Below, piece after piece: positions 1-8,331 of a stretch of 24,844 nt of DNA. The notes under the pieces were generated by a model. That model was not told the origin of the DNA. It worked only from the letters and a program-made list of their open reading frames with translations, and ran no database searches. The position numbers were made by a program, and so were the translations under genes. Every line of letters starts with the position of its first letter. Positions within the stretch are counted from its first letter, which is position 1. Source of the stretch: Lachnospiraceae bacterium (GTDB taxonomy: Bacteria; Bacillota; Clostridia; Lachnospirales; Lachnospiraceae); assembly GCA_900771995.1 (NCBI GenBank), contig CAAGQC010000073.1, positions 1 through 24,844 on the forward strand. The letters are read 5' to 3'.

Positions 1-36
1 GCGATGCAGCTTTCCTTTTGCTCATGTGGTTACTTC

Positions 37-98
37 GCCATATAAATTTAGCCATAATTGCTCATGCAAGCATGACATTATGTCTAAATTTGCATGGC
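37..98. repeat. Large imperfect palindrome
   Basis: The two halves pair as nested blocks: GCCAT (37-41) with ATGGC (94-98), AAATTTAG (44-51) with CTAAATTT (84-91), ATAAT (54-58) with ATTAT (77-81), and TCATG (62-66) with CATGA (71-75) around CAAG. Only short internal loops interrupt it. No T-run follows on either strand, so it is not a standard terminator. No gene lies in 1-264. It could be a small mobile-repeat remnant, a protein-binding site or the structured end of an upstream transcript. Confidence 0.7.
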
Positions 99-155
99 TC
101 TGAATAGTTACAAATAAATTAGAAACAGATACAAATTTCATATCGAATGCATCCT

Positions 156-183
156 GCATAAAACCCATGAATCGGGCAAGACT
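156..183 (+). promoter_or_regulatory. SigmaF-type sporulation promoter (candidate)
   Basis: GCATA at 156-160 fits the forespore sigmaF -35 consensus GYATA. GGCAAGACT at 175-183 fits the -10 consensus GGNRANAHT at every constrained position. The spacing is 14 bases, within about one base of the usual. No good sigmaA promoter is visible between here and the SpoIIQ-like gene at 265, a family known to be sigmaF-controlled in Bacillus. This rests on a motif match only. Confidence 0.5.
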
Positions 184-264
184 ATAGGATAAACCAGGGA
201 AAGTGGTTGAAACGATTGTATAGCAGGCAGTTGACTCAGGGAACAGGAAGGATGCGGATAAGAT

Positions 265-1158
265 ATGAGAAGAAATAAAAAGAGTGGTATTAACAAAGAA
301 CGTATTATAATGTTAGCCTCTTCGGCCTTTGTACTGGCAGCGTTGACCATGACAGGGGTCTATATGAAGGGGCAGAATGTGGAGTCCAGGGATGACGGTT
401 ATACCTTGGACTTCACTGCTTTGGAAAACAATGCGGATGACAAATTACAGGAGATTACGGAGAACAACGAGGAACATCTTCTGAAGGAAGATGAGAACAT
501 CCCCGGACTGACTGCGAATAACACGGCGGGAAATGAGATTGCGGGAGCCCCTGTCACCGAGGATGATCTGGACTATATGCCCCAGGAGGTAGGCTCCGGC
601 AATGTGGAGATCCCGGGATTAACGGATCAGGAGACACTGTTGGAGGCAGCACAGAAGGAGCAGCAGGATTCTGATAAGCCAGGGGAAGAGACCGGGGACA
701 GGCAGACGGCAGGCGCGGATGTGGTCGTGGAGAAAACGCTGCATTTTGCGGAGAGTGACGGATTACAGCAGCCGGTGCAGAGTGATATTCTGATGCACTA
801 TTCCATGGATCAGAGCACCTATTTTGCCACACTGGATCAGTACAAATACAATCCGGCCACCATTTTCTCCGCGGAGGAGGGCACAGCAGTGACAGCCTGC
901 GCACAGGGAAAAGTGACTTCCATTTTTGAAAATGAGGAGATCGGTAAGGCGGTGACCCTGGATCTGGGGGATGGCTATGAAGCTACCTACGGACAGCTGA
1001 CGGAGATCGCAGTGAAGGAGAACTCCTACGTAAATCCCGGGGAGACCATCGGCAGCGTGGCGGCTCCTACAAAATATTACAGTGCCGAGGGCAGCAACGT
1101 GTACTTTGCTCTGACCCATAACGGGAAACCGGTGAACGGGGAGGCATTGTTCCGCTGA
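265..1158 (+). CDS. spoIIQ: SpoIIQ-like forespore protein with degenerate LytM (M23) domain
   Basis: A 297-residue protein with a short basic N-terminus, one membrane segment (about residues 15-34), a long acidic low-complexity linker (about 40-155), and a C-terminal beta-rich domain (about 165-297) that follows the M23/LytM fold pattern. The zinc ligands of active M23 enzymes are missing: the HxxxD site reads QYKYNPA and the terminal HxH reads NVYFAL. It therefore probably has no hydrolase activity. B. subtilis SpoIIQ, a membrane-anchored protein of about 280 residues, is likewise inactive and forms the forespore side of the SpoIIQ-SpoIIIAH channel. The sigmaF-like promoter upstream supports this. 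The ribosome site is weak (AGGAAGGA, about 12 bases from ATG). The stop codon overlaps the next start (TGATG). A general inactive LytM protein, for example a divisome activator, is the alternative. Confidence 0.6.
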   Translation: MRRNKKSGINKERIIMLASSAFVLAALTMTGVYMKGQNVESRDDGYTLDFTALENNADDKLQEITENNEEHLLKEDENIPGLTANNTAGNEIAGAPVTEDDLDYMPQEVGSGNVEIPGLTDQETLLEAAQKEQQDSDKPGEETGDRQTAGADVVVEKTLHFAESDGLQQPVQSDILMHYSMDQSTYFATLDQYKYNPATIFSAEEGTAVTACAQGKVTSIFENEEIGKAVTLDLGDGYEATYGQLTEIAVKENSYVNPGETIGSVAAPTKYYSAEGSNVYFALTHNGKPVNGEALFR

Positions 1159-2333
1159 TGTATATCGTAGGAGGCAGGATCCTGACTATGGCGGGCAGAG
1201 AGATCCCCGAAGGGATCCTGCAGATAAAGAACGGAAAAATTGCACAGGTGGGAGCCAGAGGTGAGGTGAAGCTGCAGCCGGAAGAGGGCGAGCAGGTGGT
1301 GATCGCGAAAAATGCGCTGATCCTGCCGGGCCTCATCGAGGCTCACTGCCATATGGGAATCATGGAGGAAAAAAAGAGCACGGAAGGGGACGACTGCAAC
1401 GAAACGGTGGATCCCCTGACACCGGCTCTGCGGGCCATTGACGGCATCAATCCCATGGATGCCGCCTTTGATGATGCGGTGCGGGCCGGGATCACCGCCG
1501 CTATGGTGGGGCCGGGCAGCTCCAATGTGGTGGGCGGTCAGTTCGCCATGCTCAAGACCAAGGGACGCCGGATCGATGACCTGATCCTGAAAGCACCGGC
1601 GGCCATGAAGGTGGCCTTCGGGGAGAATCCCAAGGTCAACTATTCCGGACAGAACAAAAGCCCGGCCACCCGCATGGCCATCGCCGCCATGCTGCGCAGG
1701 GAACTCTGGGAAAGCAGGGAATATCAGCGGAAAAAGCAGGAAGCAGCGGAGAAGGGGGAATATTTTGCACCGGATTTTGAAAAAGAGTGCTACCTTCCGG
1801 TGCTGCGGGGAGAAATCCCGCTGAAAGCCCATGTCCACCGGGTGGATGATATTTTTACAGCCATCCGTATTGCGAAGGAGTTCGGGGTCCGGATGACGCT
1901 GGATCACTGCTCGGAGGGCCATCTGGTGGCGGAAGAACTGGCAAAGGAAGGCTTCCCTGCCATTGTGGGGCCGGACCTCACCAGCCGGAATAAGATCGAG
2001 GTGCAGAATATGTCCTTTAAGACCGCCGGCGTGCTGAACCGGGCCGGGGTTCCCCTGGCCATCACCACAGATCATCCGGTTTCCCAGATCCAGACGTTGC
2101 CGCTGTGCGCCGGACTGGCGGTGAAAGCGGGGCTTCCCATGGAGGAAGGCTTCCGGGCCATTACCATCTATCCCGCGAGGATCTGCGGAGTGGCGGACCG
2201 CATCGGCAGTCTGGAAGTGGGGAAAGATGCGGACATTGCCATTTTTGACGGAAATCCTATGGAAATTTTCACACGAACCCTTTATACTATTATCAACGGG
2301 GAGATCGTGTACTGTAATGTCCCCAGGGAGTGA
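1158..2333 (+). CDS. Metal-dependent amidohydrolase, imidazolonepropionase-like
   Basis: A 391-residue protein of the amidohydrolase superfamily (TIM-barrel cytosolic hydrolases). An N-terminal beta domain leads into the metal site AHCHMG (H63, H65). Further expected ligands follow: H225/H227 in KAHVH, H250 in TLDHCSEGH, and D305 in TTDHP. The C-terminus has the family's typical GSLEVGKDADIAIFDGNP segment closing the second beta domain. Substrate is unknown; relatives act on imidazolonepropionate, cyclic ureides or N-acyl amino acids or peptides. No hut genes are nearby, so a histidine-degradation role is not supported. The start ATG overlaps the stop of the SpoIIQ-like gene by one base (TGATG), which suggests translational coupling and explains the lack of its own strong ribosome site. 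Confidence 0.85.
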   Translation: MYIVGGRILTMAGREIPEGILQIKNGKIAQVGARGEVKLQPEEGEQVVIAKNALILPGLIEAHCHMGIMEEKKSTEGDDCNETVDPLTPALRAIDGINPMDAAFDDAVRAGITAAMVGPGSSNVVGGQFAMLKTKGRRIDDLILKAPAAMKVAFGENPKVNYSGQNKSPATRMAIAAMLRRELWESREYQRKKQEAAEKGEYFAPDFEKECYLPVLRGEIPLKAHVHRVDDIFTAIRIAKEFGVRMTLDHCSEGHLVAEELAKEGFPAIVGPDLTSRNKIEVQNMSFKTAGVLNRAGVPLAITTDHPVSQIQTLPLCAGLAVKAGLPMEEGFRAITIYPARICGVADRIGSLEVGKDADIAIFDGNPMEIFTRTLYTIINGEIVYCNVPRE

Positions 2334-2346
2334 CCGGAGGAATATT

Positions 2347-3618
2347 TTGAGATACAGCAGGAAAAGTGCAGGGATCCTGTCCCTGCTATTACTATTTAAC
2401 AGCTTGGGACTGACTGCCTGCGGGCAGACGGTATCCGAGACGGGAAATGTAAGTGTCAGTATGACCGGTATGGAGAACACGCCGGTCATCAATTATACCG
2501 TTCCCACCCTGACACCCAATGTGCTGGTGGACCAGCAGGGCTACGCCGCAGCCGGGGAAAAACAGGCGGTGGTAAAGGGCAGAGAGCCGGTAGAGACCTT
2601 CCGGCTGGTGGATTCTGAGACCGGAGAAACAGTCTACGATGGAACGGTAAAACAGACAAAATATAACGAGGAACTGGAACAATATATTGGGACCGCAGAT
2701 TTTTCAGACTATACCGGAGAGGGCGATTTTTATCTGGAATGTGATAATGTGGGAAGATCCCTGACCTTTTCCCTGAGAGAAGACCACTATCAGGAACTGC
2801 TGGAGGCGTTGTGGGAAGATGTCCGGGACAGATGCCAGGATCGCAGCATTACCGAGGACGAGATCCTTACGCTGCTGGAAGTCTGCGAATGGTACCCGCA
2901 GGTGCTTGGGGACGACAATGGCAACGAGATTCCGGATCTGCTGGAAGCTATTGCCGACTGGCTGGAGAAAACGGCGAATGACACGGAGAAAACGGAACCG
3001 GAGAACATGTGCTATGTAGCGGTAATGGCCAAGTTCAGCTATCTGTACCAGAAATATGATGTACAGTATGCCACACAGTGTCTGCAGCATGCATCAGCGG
3101 TCTATAACAAGCTGGTGGCCACCTCCGGCAGAGATGCGGAGAAATTCATGGCGCTGACGGAACTTTACCGTGCGGCGGGACTTTATACTTACCGCAATCA
3201 GATTCTGGAATATAAGGATTTCTTCGAGGACAATACCAGCTATCTGGAGGAGACGGCCTATCTGTACGGCTCCATGACATATCTGGCCACCAGACAGCCG
3301 GTGGATGTGGATCTGTGCACTGTATTTATGGAAAGTATCAGAGACCGGGGGGAAGAGCTGGCGAAGCGTTCCCACAACATGATCGATGCCGTAACGAATG
3401 TCAACAACGGAACCGAAGATCTGTTGAAGCGGGCAGAAGAACTGTCCTGTGCCAATTATGTGTTATACAGTTATCAGTACACGGAGATTCTGGAAGATTT
3501 TCTGCATTATCTGATGGGGCGAAACCGGGATTCGGTGAGTTATTATCCCGAAGAGGGAGACGCTGCGGATTATCTTCTTCTGATAGCCCAGCAGGTCTCC
3601 CTCGCGGATAAACATTAG
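2347..3618 (+). CDS. Lipoprotein with cellulase-type N-terminal Ig domain and GH9-like helical region
   Basis: The start is probably TTG at 2347, six bases after GGAGG (2336-2340). This gives 423 residues opening with a basic stretch, a hydrophobic core and the lipobox LTAC, so the protein should be lipid-anchored outside the membrane. An in-frame ATG at 2317 sits inside the preceding gene and lacks a ribosome site. After a linker, the segment VLVDQQGYAAAGEKQAVV begins an Ig-like domain resembling CelD_N, found in front of family 9 cellulases. The helical remainder has GH9-like touches (DDNGNEIPDLLEAI; YVAVMAKFSYLYQKYD) but is shorter than a GH9 catalytic domain, and I cannot place the catalytic Asp/Glu motifs. 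It may bind sugar or be an inactive relative. It lies 13 bases after the amidohydrolase and ends 5 bases from the convergent plsC-like gene. Confidence 0.65.
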   Translation: MRYSRKSAGILSLLLLFNSLGLTACGQTVSETGNVSVSMTGMENTPVINYTVPTLTPNVLVDQQGYAAAGEKQAVVKGREPVETFRLVDSETGETVYDGTVKQTKYNEELEQYIGTADFSDYTGEGDFYLECDNVGRSLTFSLREDHYQELLEALWEDVRDRCQDRSITEDEILTLLEVCEWYPQVLGDDNGNEIPDLLEAIADWLEKTANDTEKTEPENMCYVAVMAKFSYLYQKYDVQYATQCLQHASAVYNKLVATSGRDAEKFMALTELYRAAGLYTYRNQILEYKDFFEDNTSYLEETAYLYGSMTYLATRQPVDVDLCTVFMESIRDRGEELAKRSHNMIDAVTNVNNGTEDLLKRAEELSCANYVLYSYQYTEILEDFLHYLMGRNRDSVSYYPEEGDAADYLLLIAQQVSLADKH

Positions 3619-3623
3619 AAAAA

Positions 3624-4358
3624 TCAGATCAGTTCTTTGTTTTTGAAATAGGTCTCGGAGATAATATTCTGTACATAGGTGCCCATGCTCTTGCGGGTCT
3701 CCTTGTCCAGTTCCTTCGGATAAATGGGCTTACCGTATTCAATGACTACGGTGGCCTTTTTTATTTTCGGGAAATGATCTTCGAATACGGCGGCGGAGTT
3801 CACGATGGTCATGGGAATGATGGGAACTCCTGCCTTTTCTGCGATCTTAAAGCTGCCTTCATGGAAGGGGAGGAAGGTATCCTGGGTCTTGTTCCGGGTA
3901 CCCTCCGGAAAGATACAGATGGAGATTCCCTTTTTGGCTTTTTCGATAGCTTCCAGAATGGTCTTCAGTCCGGCCTTGATGTCCTGACGATCCAGGAAGA
4001 GACAGTGCAGATCCTTCATCCAGATGTTAAGCAGGGGCCATTTCAGCATCTCTTTTTTGGCAATGTAACCGGTGGGTCTGGGGACGCGGACATAGGTCAG
4101 TACCACATCGAAAAAGCTGCGGTGATTGCCCACATACAGCACGGCGGTGTCGGTGGGAATGTTCTCCTCCCCGATGGCAATGACCTTCGTGCTCGACAGA
4201 CGGATGACCTGACGGAACGCCCAGTTCACGATAGCCAGGGAACTGCGGTCCTTGAGATCCTGGTTGAACTTGCCGATGATCCATTCCGCCAGCATTAACG
4301 GCGTGGACAGGATCAGGAACAATACTACAAATAATACGACGAATATAAAACGGATCAT
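3624..4358 (-). CDS. plsC: 1-acyl-sn-glycerol-3-phosphate acyltransferase (PlsC family)
   Basis: A 244-residue membrane-associated acyltransferase that transfers an acyl chain to lysophosphatidic acid to form phosphatidic acid. A hydrophobic N-terminal segment (about residues 3-24) anchors it. The catalytic motif NHRSFFD lies at 78-84 (H79, D84). The substrate-binding motif FPEGTR is at 150-155, and a later VPIIPMTI block also fits the family. Start ATG at 4358 was chosen because AGAGG precedes it and it opens directly on the membrane segment; a longer reading frame to 4421 overlaps the upstream gene. It is the last gene of a three-gene minus-strand operon, 20 bases after the DegV-like gene. 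Gene name is by family; other LPLAT specificities are possible. Confidence 0.85.
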   Translation of the reverse strand: MIRFIFVVLFVVLFLILSTPLMLAEWIIGKFNQDLKDRSSLAIVNWAFRQVIRLSSTKVIAIGEENIPTDTAVLYVGNHRSFFDVVLTYVRVPRPTGYIAKKEMLKWPLLNIWMKDLHCLFLDRQDIKAGLKTILEAIEKAKKGISICIFPEGTRNKTQDTFLPFHEGSFKIAEKAGVPIIPMTIVNSAAVFEDHFPKIKKATVVIEYGKPIYPKELDKETRKSMGTYVQNIISETYFKNKELI

Positions 4359-4378
4359 AGAAACCTCTTTTCTAATTC

Positions 4379-5236
4379 TTATTTTGCAATGAACAGTACG
4401 CCTAAGGTGCCGGGGCCGCAATGGCTGGACACTACACCGCCTGCCCGGGTCTCCAGAATCTCATGGAAGATTCCCAGACCTTCCAGATAGGAACGGACCG
4501 CTTCCACGATCTCCCGGTCGCAACCGGAATGGGTGATGAAGACTCTGTCGGGAACCGCATTCTTCAAATCCTCTTCCATGTCTTTGGTGTAGGAGAGAAT
4601 GACGGAACCCAGCTTTCCGCGGTATTTTTTGGAGGCATCCATGGCACCATCCACCACGACGATCCGGGGATGAAGCTTTAACATGCCGCCGGCCAGAGCC
4701 GCTACCGCGCTGCATCTGCCGCCGCGGTGCAGATAGGTCAGGGTATCCACGACGAAGCTGGCCCGGACCCTGGGACGGATGACTTCGATGGCAGCAGTGA
4801 TCTCTGCGGCAGATTTCCCTTCGGCGGCCAGAATGGCGGCCTGGATTACCTGCAGGCCGATGCCGGTGGACAGGTTCGCGGAATTGATGACTGTGACCTG
4901 ACCGGAGACTTCCAGCTCCTCTGCGGCCAGCCGCATGACATTGCCGGAGGTGGACATGCTGTCGGAGATGGAGAAACAGATGATCTCCCGGCCTTCCTCC
5001 ACGAAAGGCTTCATGACGTCCATGGCCTCGGTCAGAGCGGGGGCGGAAGTCTTGGGTGTGGTCTTGTTTTCATCAGACCAACGGAAGATCTCTTCCGGCG
5101 TGATATCCACACCGTCACGGTATTCGTCCTCGCCCAACAGAATGTGCAGAGGCAGGATGGTAATGTCATATTTTTCCACTAATTCCTTTGACAGATCGCA
5201 GGTACTGTCAGAGATGATCTTAACTGTCTGTGCCAT
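4379..5236 (-). CDS. DegV family fatty-acid-binding protein (FakB-like)
   Basis: A 285-residue protein, the usual DegV length. The N-terminal domain has ISDSTCDLS (about 8-16) and PKTSAP (61-66), both DegV signatures; the second domain holds SDSMSTSGN and a C-terminal ETRAGGVVSSHCGPGTLGV segment that closes the lipid pocket in this family. DegV/FakB proteins hold a fatty acid so that the FakA kinase can phosphorylate its carboxylate, feeding exogenous acyl chains into phospholipids. The downstream PlsC-like gene fits that theme. No fakA (DAK-type kinase) gene is in the window, so the kinase partner would be elsewhere. It sits between an FAD dehydrogenase (26-base gap) and plsC (20-base gap), on the same strand. 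Confidence 0.9.
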   Translation of the reverse strand: MAQTVKIISDSTCDLSKELVEKYDITILPLHILLGEDEYRDGVDITPEEIFRWSDENKTTPKTSAPALTEAMDVMKPFVEEGREIICFSISDSMSTSGNVMRLAAEELEVSGQVTVINSANLSTGIGLQVIQAAILAAEGKSAAEITAAIEVIRPRVRASFVVDTLTYLHRGGRCSAVAALAGGMLKLHPRIVVVDGAMDASKKYRGKLGSVILSYTKDMEEDLKNAVPDRVFITHSGCDREIVEAVRSYLEGLGIFHEILETRAGGVVSSHCGPGTLGVLFIAK

Positions 5237-5262
5237 AGAATCTACCTACCTTTTTTGAATAA

Positions 5263-6633
5263 TTATTCCCCTTTGGCGATCTGTCTTGCAACATAGACAC
5301 CGCTGGCGGATGCGTGGGACAGGGAATGGGTCACACCGCTGCCGTCGCCGATGATGTACAGGCCCTTGTGGCAGCTTTCCAGATGCTCGTCCAGTTCCAC
5401 TTCCATATTATAGAATTTGACTTCCACACCGTAGAGCAGGGTATCGTCATTGGCGGTACCGGGGGCGATCTTGTCCAGTGCGTAGATCATTTCGATGATG
5501 CCGTCTAAGATACGCTTGGGCAGCACCAGACTTAAATCGCCGGGAGTCGCGGACAGGGTAGGCTCCACCATGCCCTCGGCAATACGCTTCGCATTACTGC
5601 GGCGGCCTCTTACCAGATCGCCGAAACGCTGTACGATGACACCGCCACCCAGCATATTGGAGAGACGGGCGATGCTTTCGCCGTAGCCGTTGCTGTCCTT
5701 GAAGGGCTCGGAGAAATGCTTGGCCACCAGCAGGGCAAAGTTGGTATTCTCCGTCTGTTTGTCGGCCCCTTCGTAGCTGTGGCCGTTGACGGTGACGATG
5801 CCGTTGGTGTTCTCATTTACGACAATACCGTGGGGATTCATACAGAAGGTACGCACGGAATCCTCGAATTTCTCAGTACGGTATACGATCTTGCTCTCGT
5901 ACAGTTCATCGGTCAGATGGGAGAAGATAACGGCGGGCAGTTCCACCCGGACACCGATATCCACGCGGTTGGACTTGGTGTTGATGTCCAGATCCTTACA
6001 GATCTGCTCCATCCATTTGCTGCCGCTGCGGCCTACGGAGATAATGCACTTATCACAATCGTAAGATTCCTTTTCACAGCAGATACGATAGCCGTCACCT
6101 GCGGTCTCTACCGTCTTTACGGGGGTATCAAAATAGAAAGTCACTTTATCTTTCAGTTCTGCGTACAGATTCTCCAGTACGATGAAGTTGATGTCCGTCC
6201 CCAGGTGACGCACGGAAGCGTCTAAGAGGTTCAGCTTGTTCTGCATGCAGATCTTTTTGAAAGAGGTGCCTGCGGTGGAATACAGCTTCGTGCCCTCGCC
6301 GCCGAACTTCATATTGATATCGTCCACATATTTCATTAGGTCGATGGCCTGGCTCTTGCCGATGTATTCGTACAGGGTACCGCCGAAAGCGTTGGTAATG
6401 TTGTATTTTCCGTCGGAAAAAGCACCGGCGCCGCCGAAACCGCTCATGATGGAGCAGCTCTTACAGTTGATGCAGCTCTTGATCTTGTCACCATCGATGG
6501 GACAGTGGCGCTTTTCCAGGGGATGACCGGACTCGAAGACAGCGATCTTCAACCCGGGATTCTGCTGTACCAGTTCGTATGCGGAGAAGATACCTCCGGG
6601 ACCGGCACCGATAATGATAACGTCATATTTCAT
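5263..6633 (-). CDS. FAD-dependent dehydrogenase, COG2509-like
   Basis: A 456-residue flavoprotein. It opens with a Rossmann FAD site VIIIGAGPGG (about 5-14) followed by an acidic strand end (VFESG). A cysteine group (C44, then CINCKSC at 54-60) precedes GFGGAGAFSDGK, which is characteristic of the uncharacterised COG2509 FAD-dependent dehydrogenases. The C-terminus has GLYIIGDGSGVTHSLSHASASG, the second FAD-contact motif. Natural substrate is unknown. The Cys cluster could hold a metal or redox centre; this is inference. First gene of the operon with the DegV-like and PlsC-like proteins. A TGG-extended -10 element (TATACT, minus strand, 6719-6727) lies about 85 bases upstream. Confidence 0.85.
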   Translation of the reverse strand: MKYDVIIIGAGPGGIFSAYELVQQNPGLKIAVFESGHPLEKRHCPIDGDKIKSCINCKSCSIMSGFGGAGAFSDGKYNITNAFGGTLYEYIGKSQAIDLMKYVDDINMKFGGEGTKLYSTAGTSFKKICMQNKLNLLDASVRHLGTDINFIVLENLYAELKDKVTFYFDTPVKTVETAGDGYRICCEKESYDCDKCIISVGRSGSKWMEQICKDLDINTKSNRVDIGVRVELPAVIFSHLTDELYESKIVYRTEKFEDSVRTFCMNPHGIVVNENTNGIVTVNGHSYEGADKQTENTNFALLVAKHFSEPFKDSNGYGESIARLSNMLGGGVIVQRFGDLVRGRRSNAKRIAEGMVEPTLSATPGDLSLVLPKRILDGIIEMIYALDKIAPGTANDDTLLYGVEVKFYNMEVELDEHLESCHKGLYIIGDGSGVTHSLSHASASGVYVARQIAKGE

Positions 6634-6718
6634 AGGGATAGATTCCTTTCTCTTTGTTCTCTTGTAAGAATTTGCGGGATGTCTTCGGCCTTGAGAAAAC
6701 CAAAAACATCTAAACTAT

Positions 6719-6727
6719 AGTATACCA
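6719..6727 (-). promoter_or_regulatory. Extended -10 promoter for the dehydrogenase-degV-plsC operon
   Basis: On the minus strand this reads TGGTATACT, an extended -10 element (TGN plus 5/6 TATAAT). No convincing -35 is visible at 16-18 bases. It is the best-placed promoter for the operon starting at 6633 and lies close to the divergent MATE promoter. Confidence 0.45.
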
Positions 6728-6769
6728 TAATTTTCGGTAAAAAGGGGAATAGAAATAAAGCAAAATATG

Positions 6770-6778
6770 TGATAAAAT
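6770..6778 (+). promoter_or_regulatory. Extended -10 promoter for the first MATE gene
   Basis: TGATAAAAT is a TGN-extended -10 (TAAAAT, 5/6). A weak -35 (TAGAAA) lies 17 bases upstream at 6750-6755. It drives rightwards towards the ATG at 6865. Confidence 0.4.
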
Positions 6779-6864
6779 CGTAAGTTATAGCGGTTCTTTT
6801 GCAGATGCGGAAGAACGGTGCGGGAAAGTAACAGATTTGGAAGAGAATTACAGGGAATAGAATT

Positions 6865-8253
6865 ATGGAAGCAACACAGAAGAAAAACAAATATGAAATA
6901 GATATGTGCAACGGCACTATCATGGACAAGCTGATCTCCTTTGCACTGCCCCTGATGGTATCCAGTATTTTACAGCTGCTGTTCAATGCAGTGGACATTA
7001 TTGTAGTGGGGAGGTTCACCGGAAGCCAGGCACTGGCGGCGGTGGGAGCCACTACGGCTCTGATCAATATGTTCGTGAACCTTTTCATAGGCGTCTCGCT
7101 GGGAGCCAATGTGCTGGCAGCCAGATACTACGCCGCCGGGAAAGAGCGGGAGATGAGTGAGACGGTACATACGGCCATCACCTTTGCACTGATCAGCGGC
7201 ATTGTCATGGTTTTTGTAGGGCTGCTCTGTGCCAGAGGTGCACTGGAACTGATGGACACGCCGATGGATGTCATTGACCAGTCGGAACTGTATATGAAGA
7301 TCTATTTCTGCGGCATGCCCTTTTTCATGCTGTACAATTACGGAGCCGCCATTCTGCGGGCCGTGGGAGATACGAAGCGGCCGTTATTATTCCTGATCAT
7401 TTCCGGAGCCATCAATGCGGGACTGAATCTGGTGCTGGTGATCGTGTTTTCCCTGGGAGTGGCAGGTGTGGCCATCGCCACGGTGATCTCCCAGATCATT
7501 TCCTGTGTGCTGGTGTTGTGGTGTCTGTTCTATACGGACAGCTGCTATCGGCTGCAGATCTCGAAACTGGGAATGAAATGGGACTACCTGGCACAGATCT
7601 TCCGGGTGGGCGTTCCCGCGGGAATCCAGAGTGTGGTCATCAATTTCTCCAACGCCCTGCTGCAATCTTCGGTAAACTCCTTCGGCTCCATCGCCATGGC
7701 GGGATATACGGCGGCCAATAACATCTTCGGCTTCCTGTTCGTGTCGGTGAACTCCATTACCCAGGCCTGCATGAGCTTTACCAGCCAGAATTACGGTGCC
7801 GGGAAGAAAAAGCGTATGGACCGGGTGCTTGTGGACTGCATGATCCTGTCGGTGATCGTGGCGGTGACGCTGGGCGGCAGTGCCAATCTTTTCGGACCGC
7901 AGCTGCTTCATATTTATACCACGGATGCGGATGTTATCGCCTGTGGAACGGAGATTTTGTTGTATACCACACTGACTTACTTTTTATGTGGCATCATGGA
8001 TCTGATCCCGGGAGCCCTGCGGGGTATGGGACATTCGGCGGTGCCGATGCTTCTGTCCATCGTCGGGACGGTGGGAACGAGAATCTTGTGGATCTACGGA
8101 GTATTCCCGATGCAGAGGTCACTGATGGTCCTGTTTTTATCCTATCCGGCCTCCTGGTCGGTGACGATTCTGCTGCAGGCGGTGTGCTTCTATTTTGTCA
8201 GAAAAAAGGTACACAGCACTATGCCGCAGGAAAAAACAGAAAAAACATCATAG
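6865..8253 (+). CDS. MATE family multidrug/toxin efflux transporter
   Basis: A 462-residue protein with about 12 hydrophobic segments in two related halves, the normal MATE size and layout. N-terminal landmarks are the GTIMDKLISFALPLMVSSIL entry helix and VVGRFTGSQALAAVGATT after helix 2, typical of NorM/DinF-like antiporters, which use a Na+ or H+ gradient to export cationic compounds or metabolites from the cytoplasm. The second half has PAGIQSVVINFSN and VNSITQACMSFTSQNYGAG, the equivalent repeat. Substrate cannot be told from sequence. It is followed after 78 bases by a second MATE gene on the same strand. Start ATG at 6865 has a modest ribosome site (AGGGAA). Confidence 0.92.
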   Translation: MEATQKKNKYEIDMCNGTIMDKLISFALPLMVSSILQLLFNAVDIIVVGRFTGSQALAAVGATTALINMFVNLFIGVSLGANVLAARYYAAGKEREMSETVHTAITFALISGIVMVFVGLLCARGALELMDTPMDVIDQSELYMKIYFCGMPFFMLYNYGAAILRAVGDTKRPLLFLIISGAINAGLNLVLVIVFSLGVAGVAIATVISQIISCVLVLWCLFYTDSCYRLQISKLGMKWDYLAQIFRVGVPAGIQSVVINFSNALLQSSVNSFGSIAMAGYTAANNIFGFLFVSVNSITQACMSFTSQNYGAGKKKRMDRVLVDCMILSVIVAVTLGGSANLFGPQLLHIYTTDADVIACGTEILLYTTLTYFLCGIMDLIPGALRGMGHSAVPMLLSIVGTVGTRILWIYGVFPMQRSLMVLFLSYPASWSVTILLQAVCFYFVRKKVHSTMPQEKTEKTS

Positions 8254-8262
8254 CCGGTCGGC

Positions 8263-8285
8263 CCTCGGGAGTGGAAGTCCCGGGG
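8263..8285 (+). other. GC-rich hairpin between the two MATE genes
   Basis: CCTCGGGA (8263-8270) pairs with TCCCGGGG (8278-8285) around a 7-base loop, with one G-T wobble. No T-run follows, so it is more likely a processing or mRNA-stability structure than a terminator. It lies 10 bases after the first MATE stop. Confidence 0.4.
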
Positions 8286-8331
8286 CGGACTGAGAGTACT
8301 ATAGGAATTATTGAGAGAATTGAGGGAAATT

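Noticed and set aside
1077..2492. 471-codon open frame on the minus strand
   Set aside because: Exact antisense of the amidohydrolase; low-complexity His/Arg-rich translation, no ribosome site.
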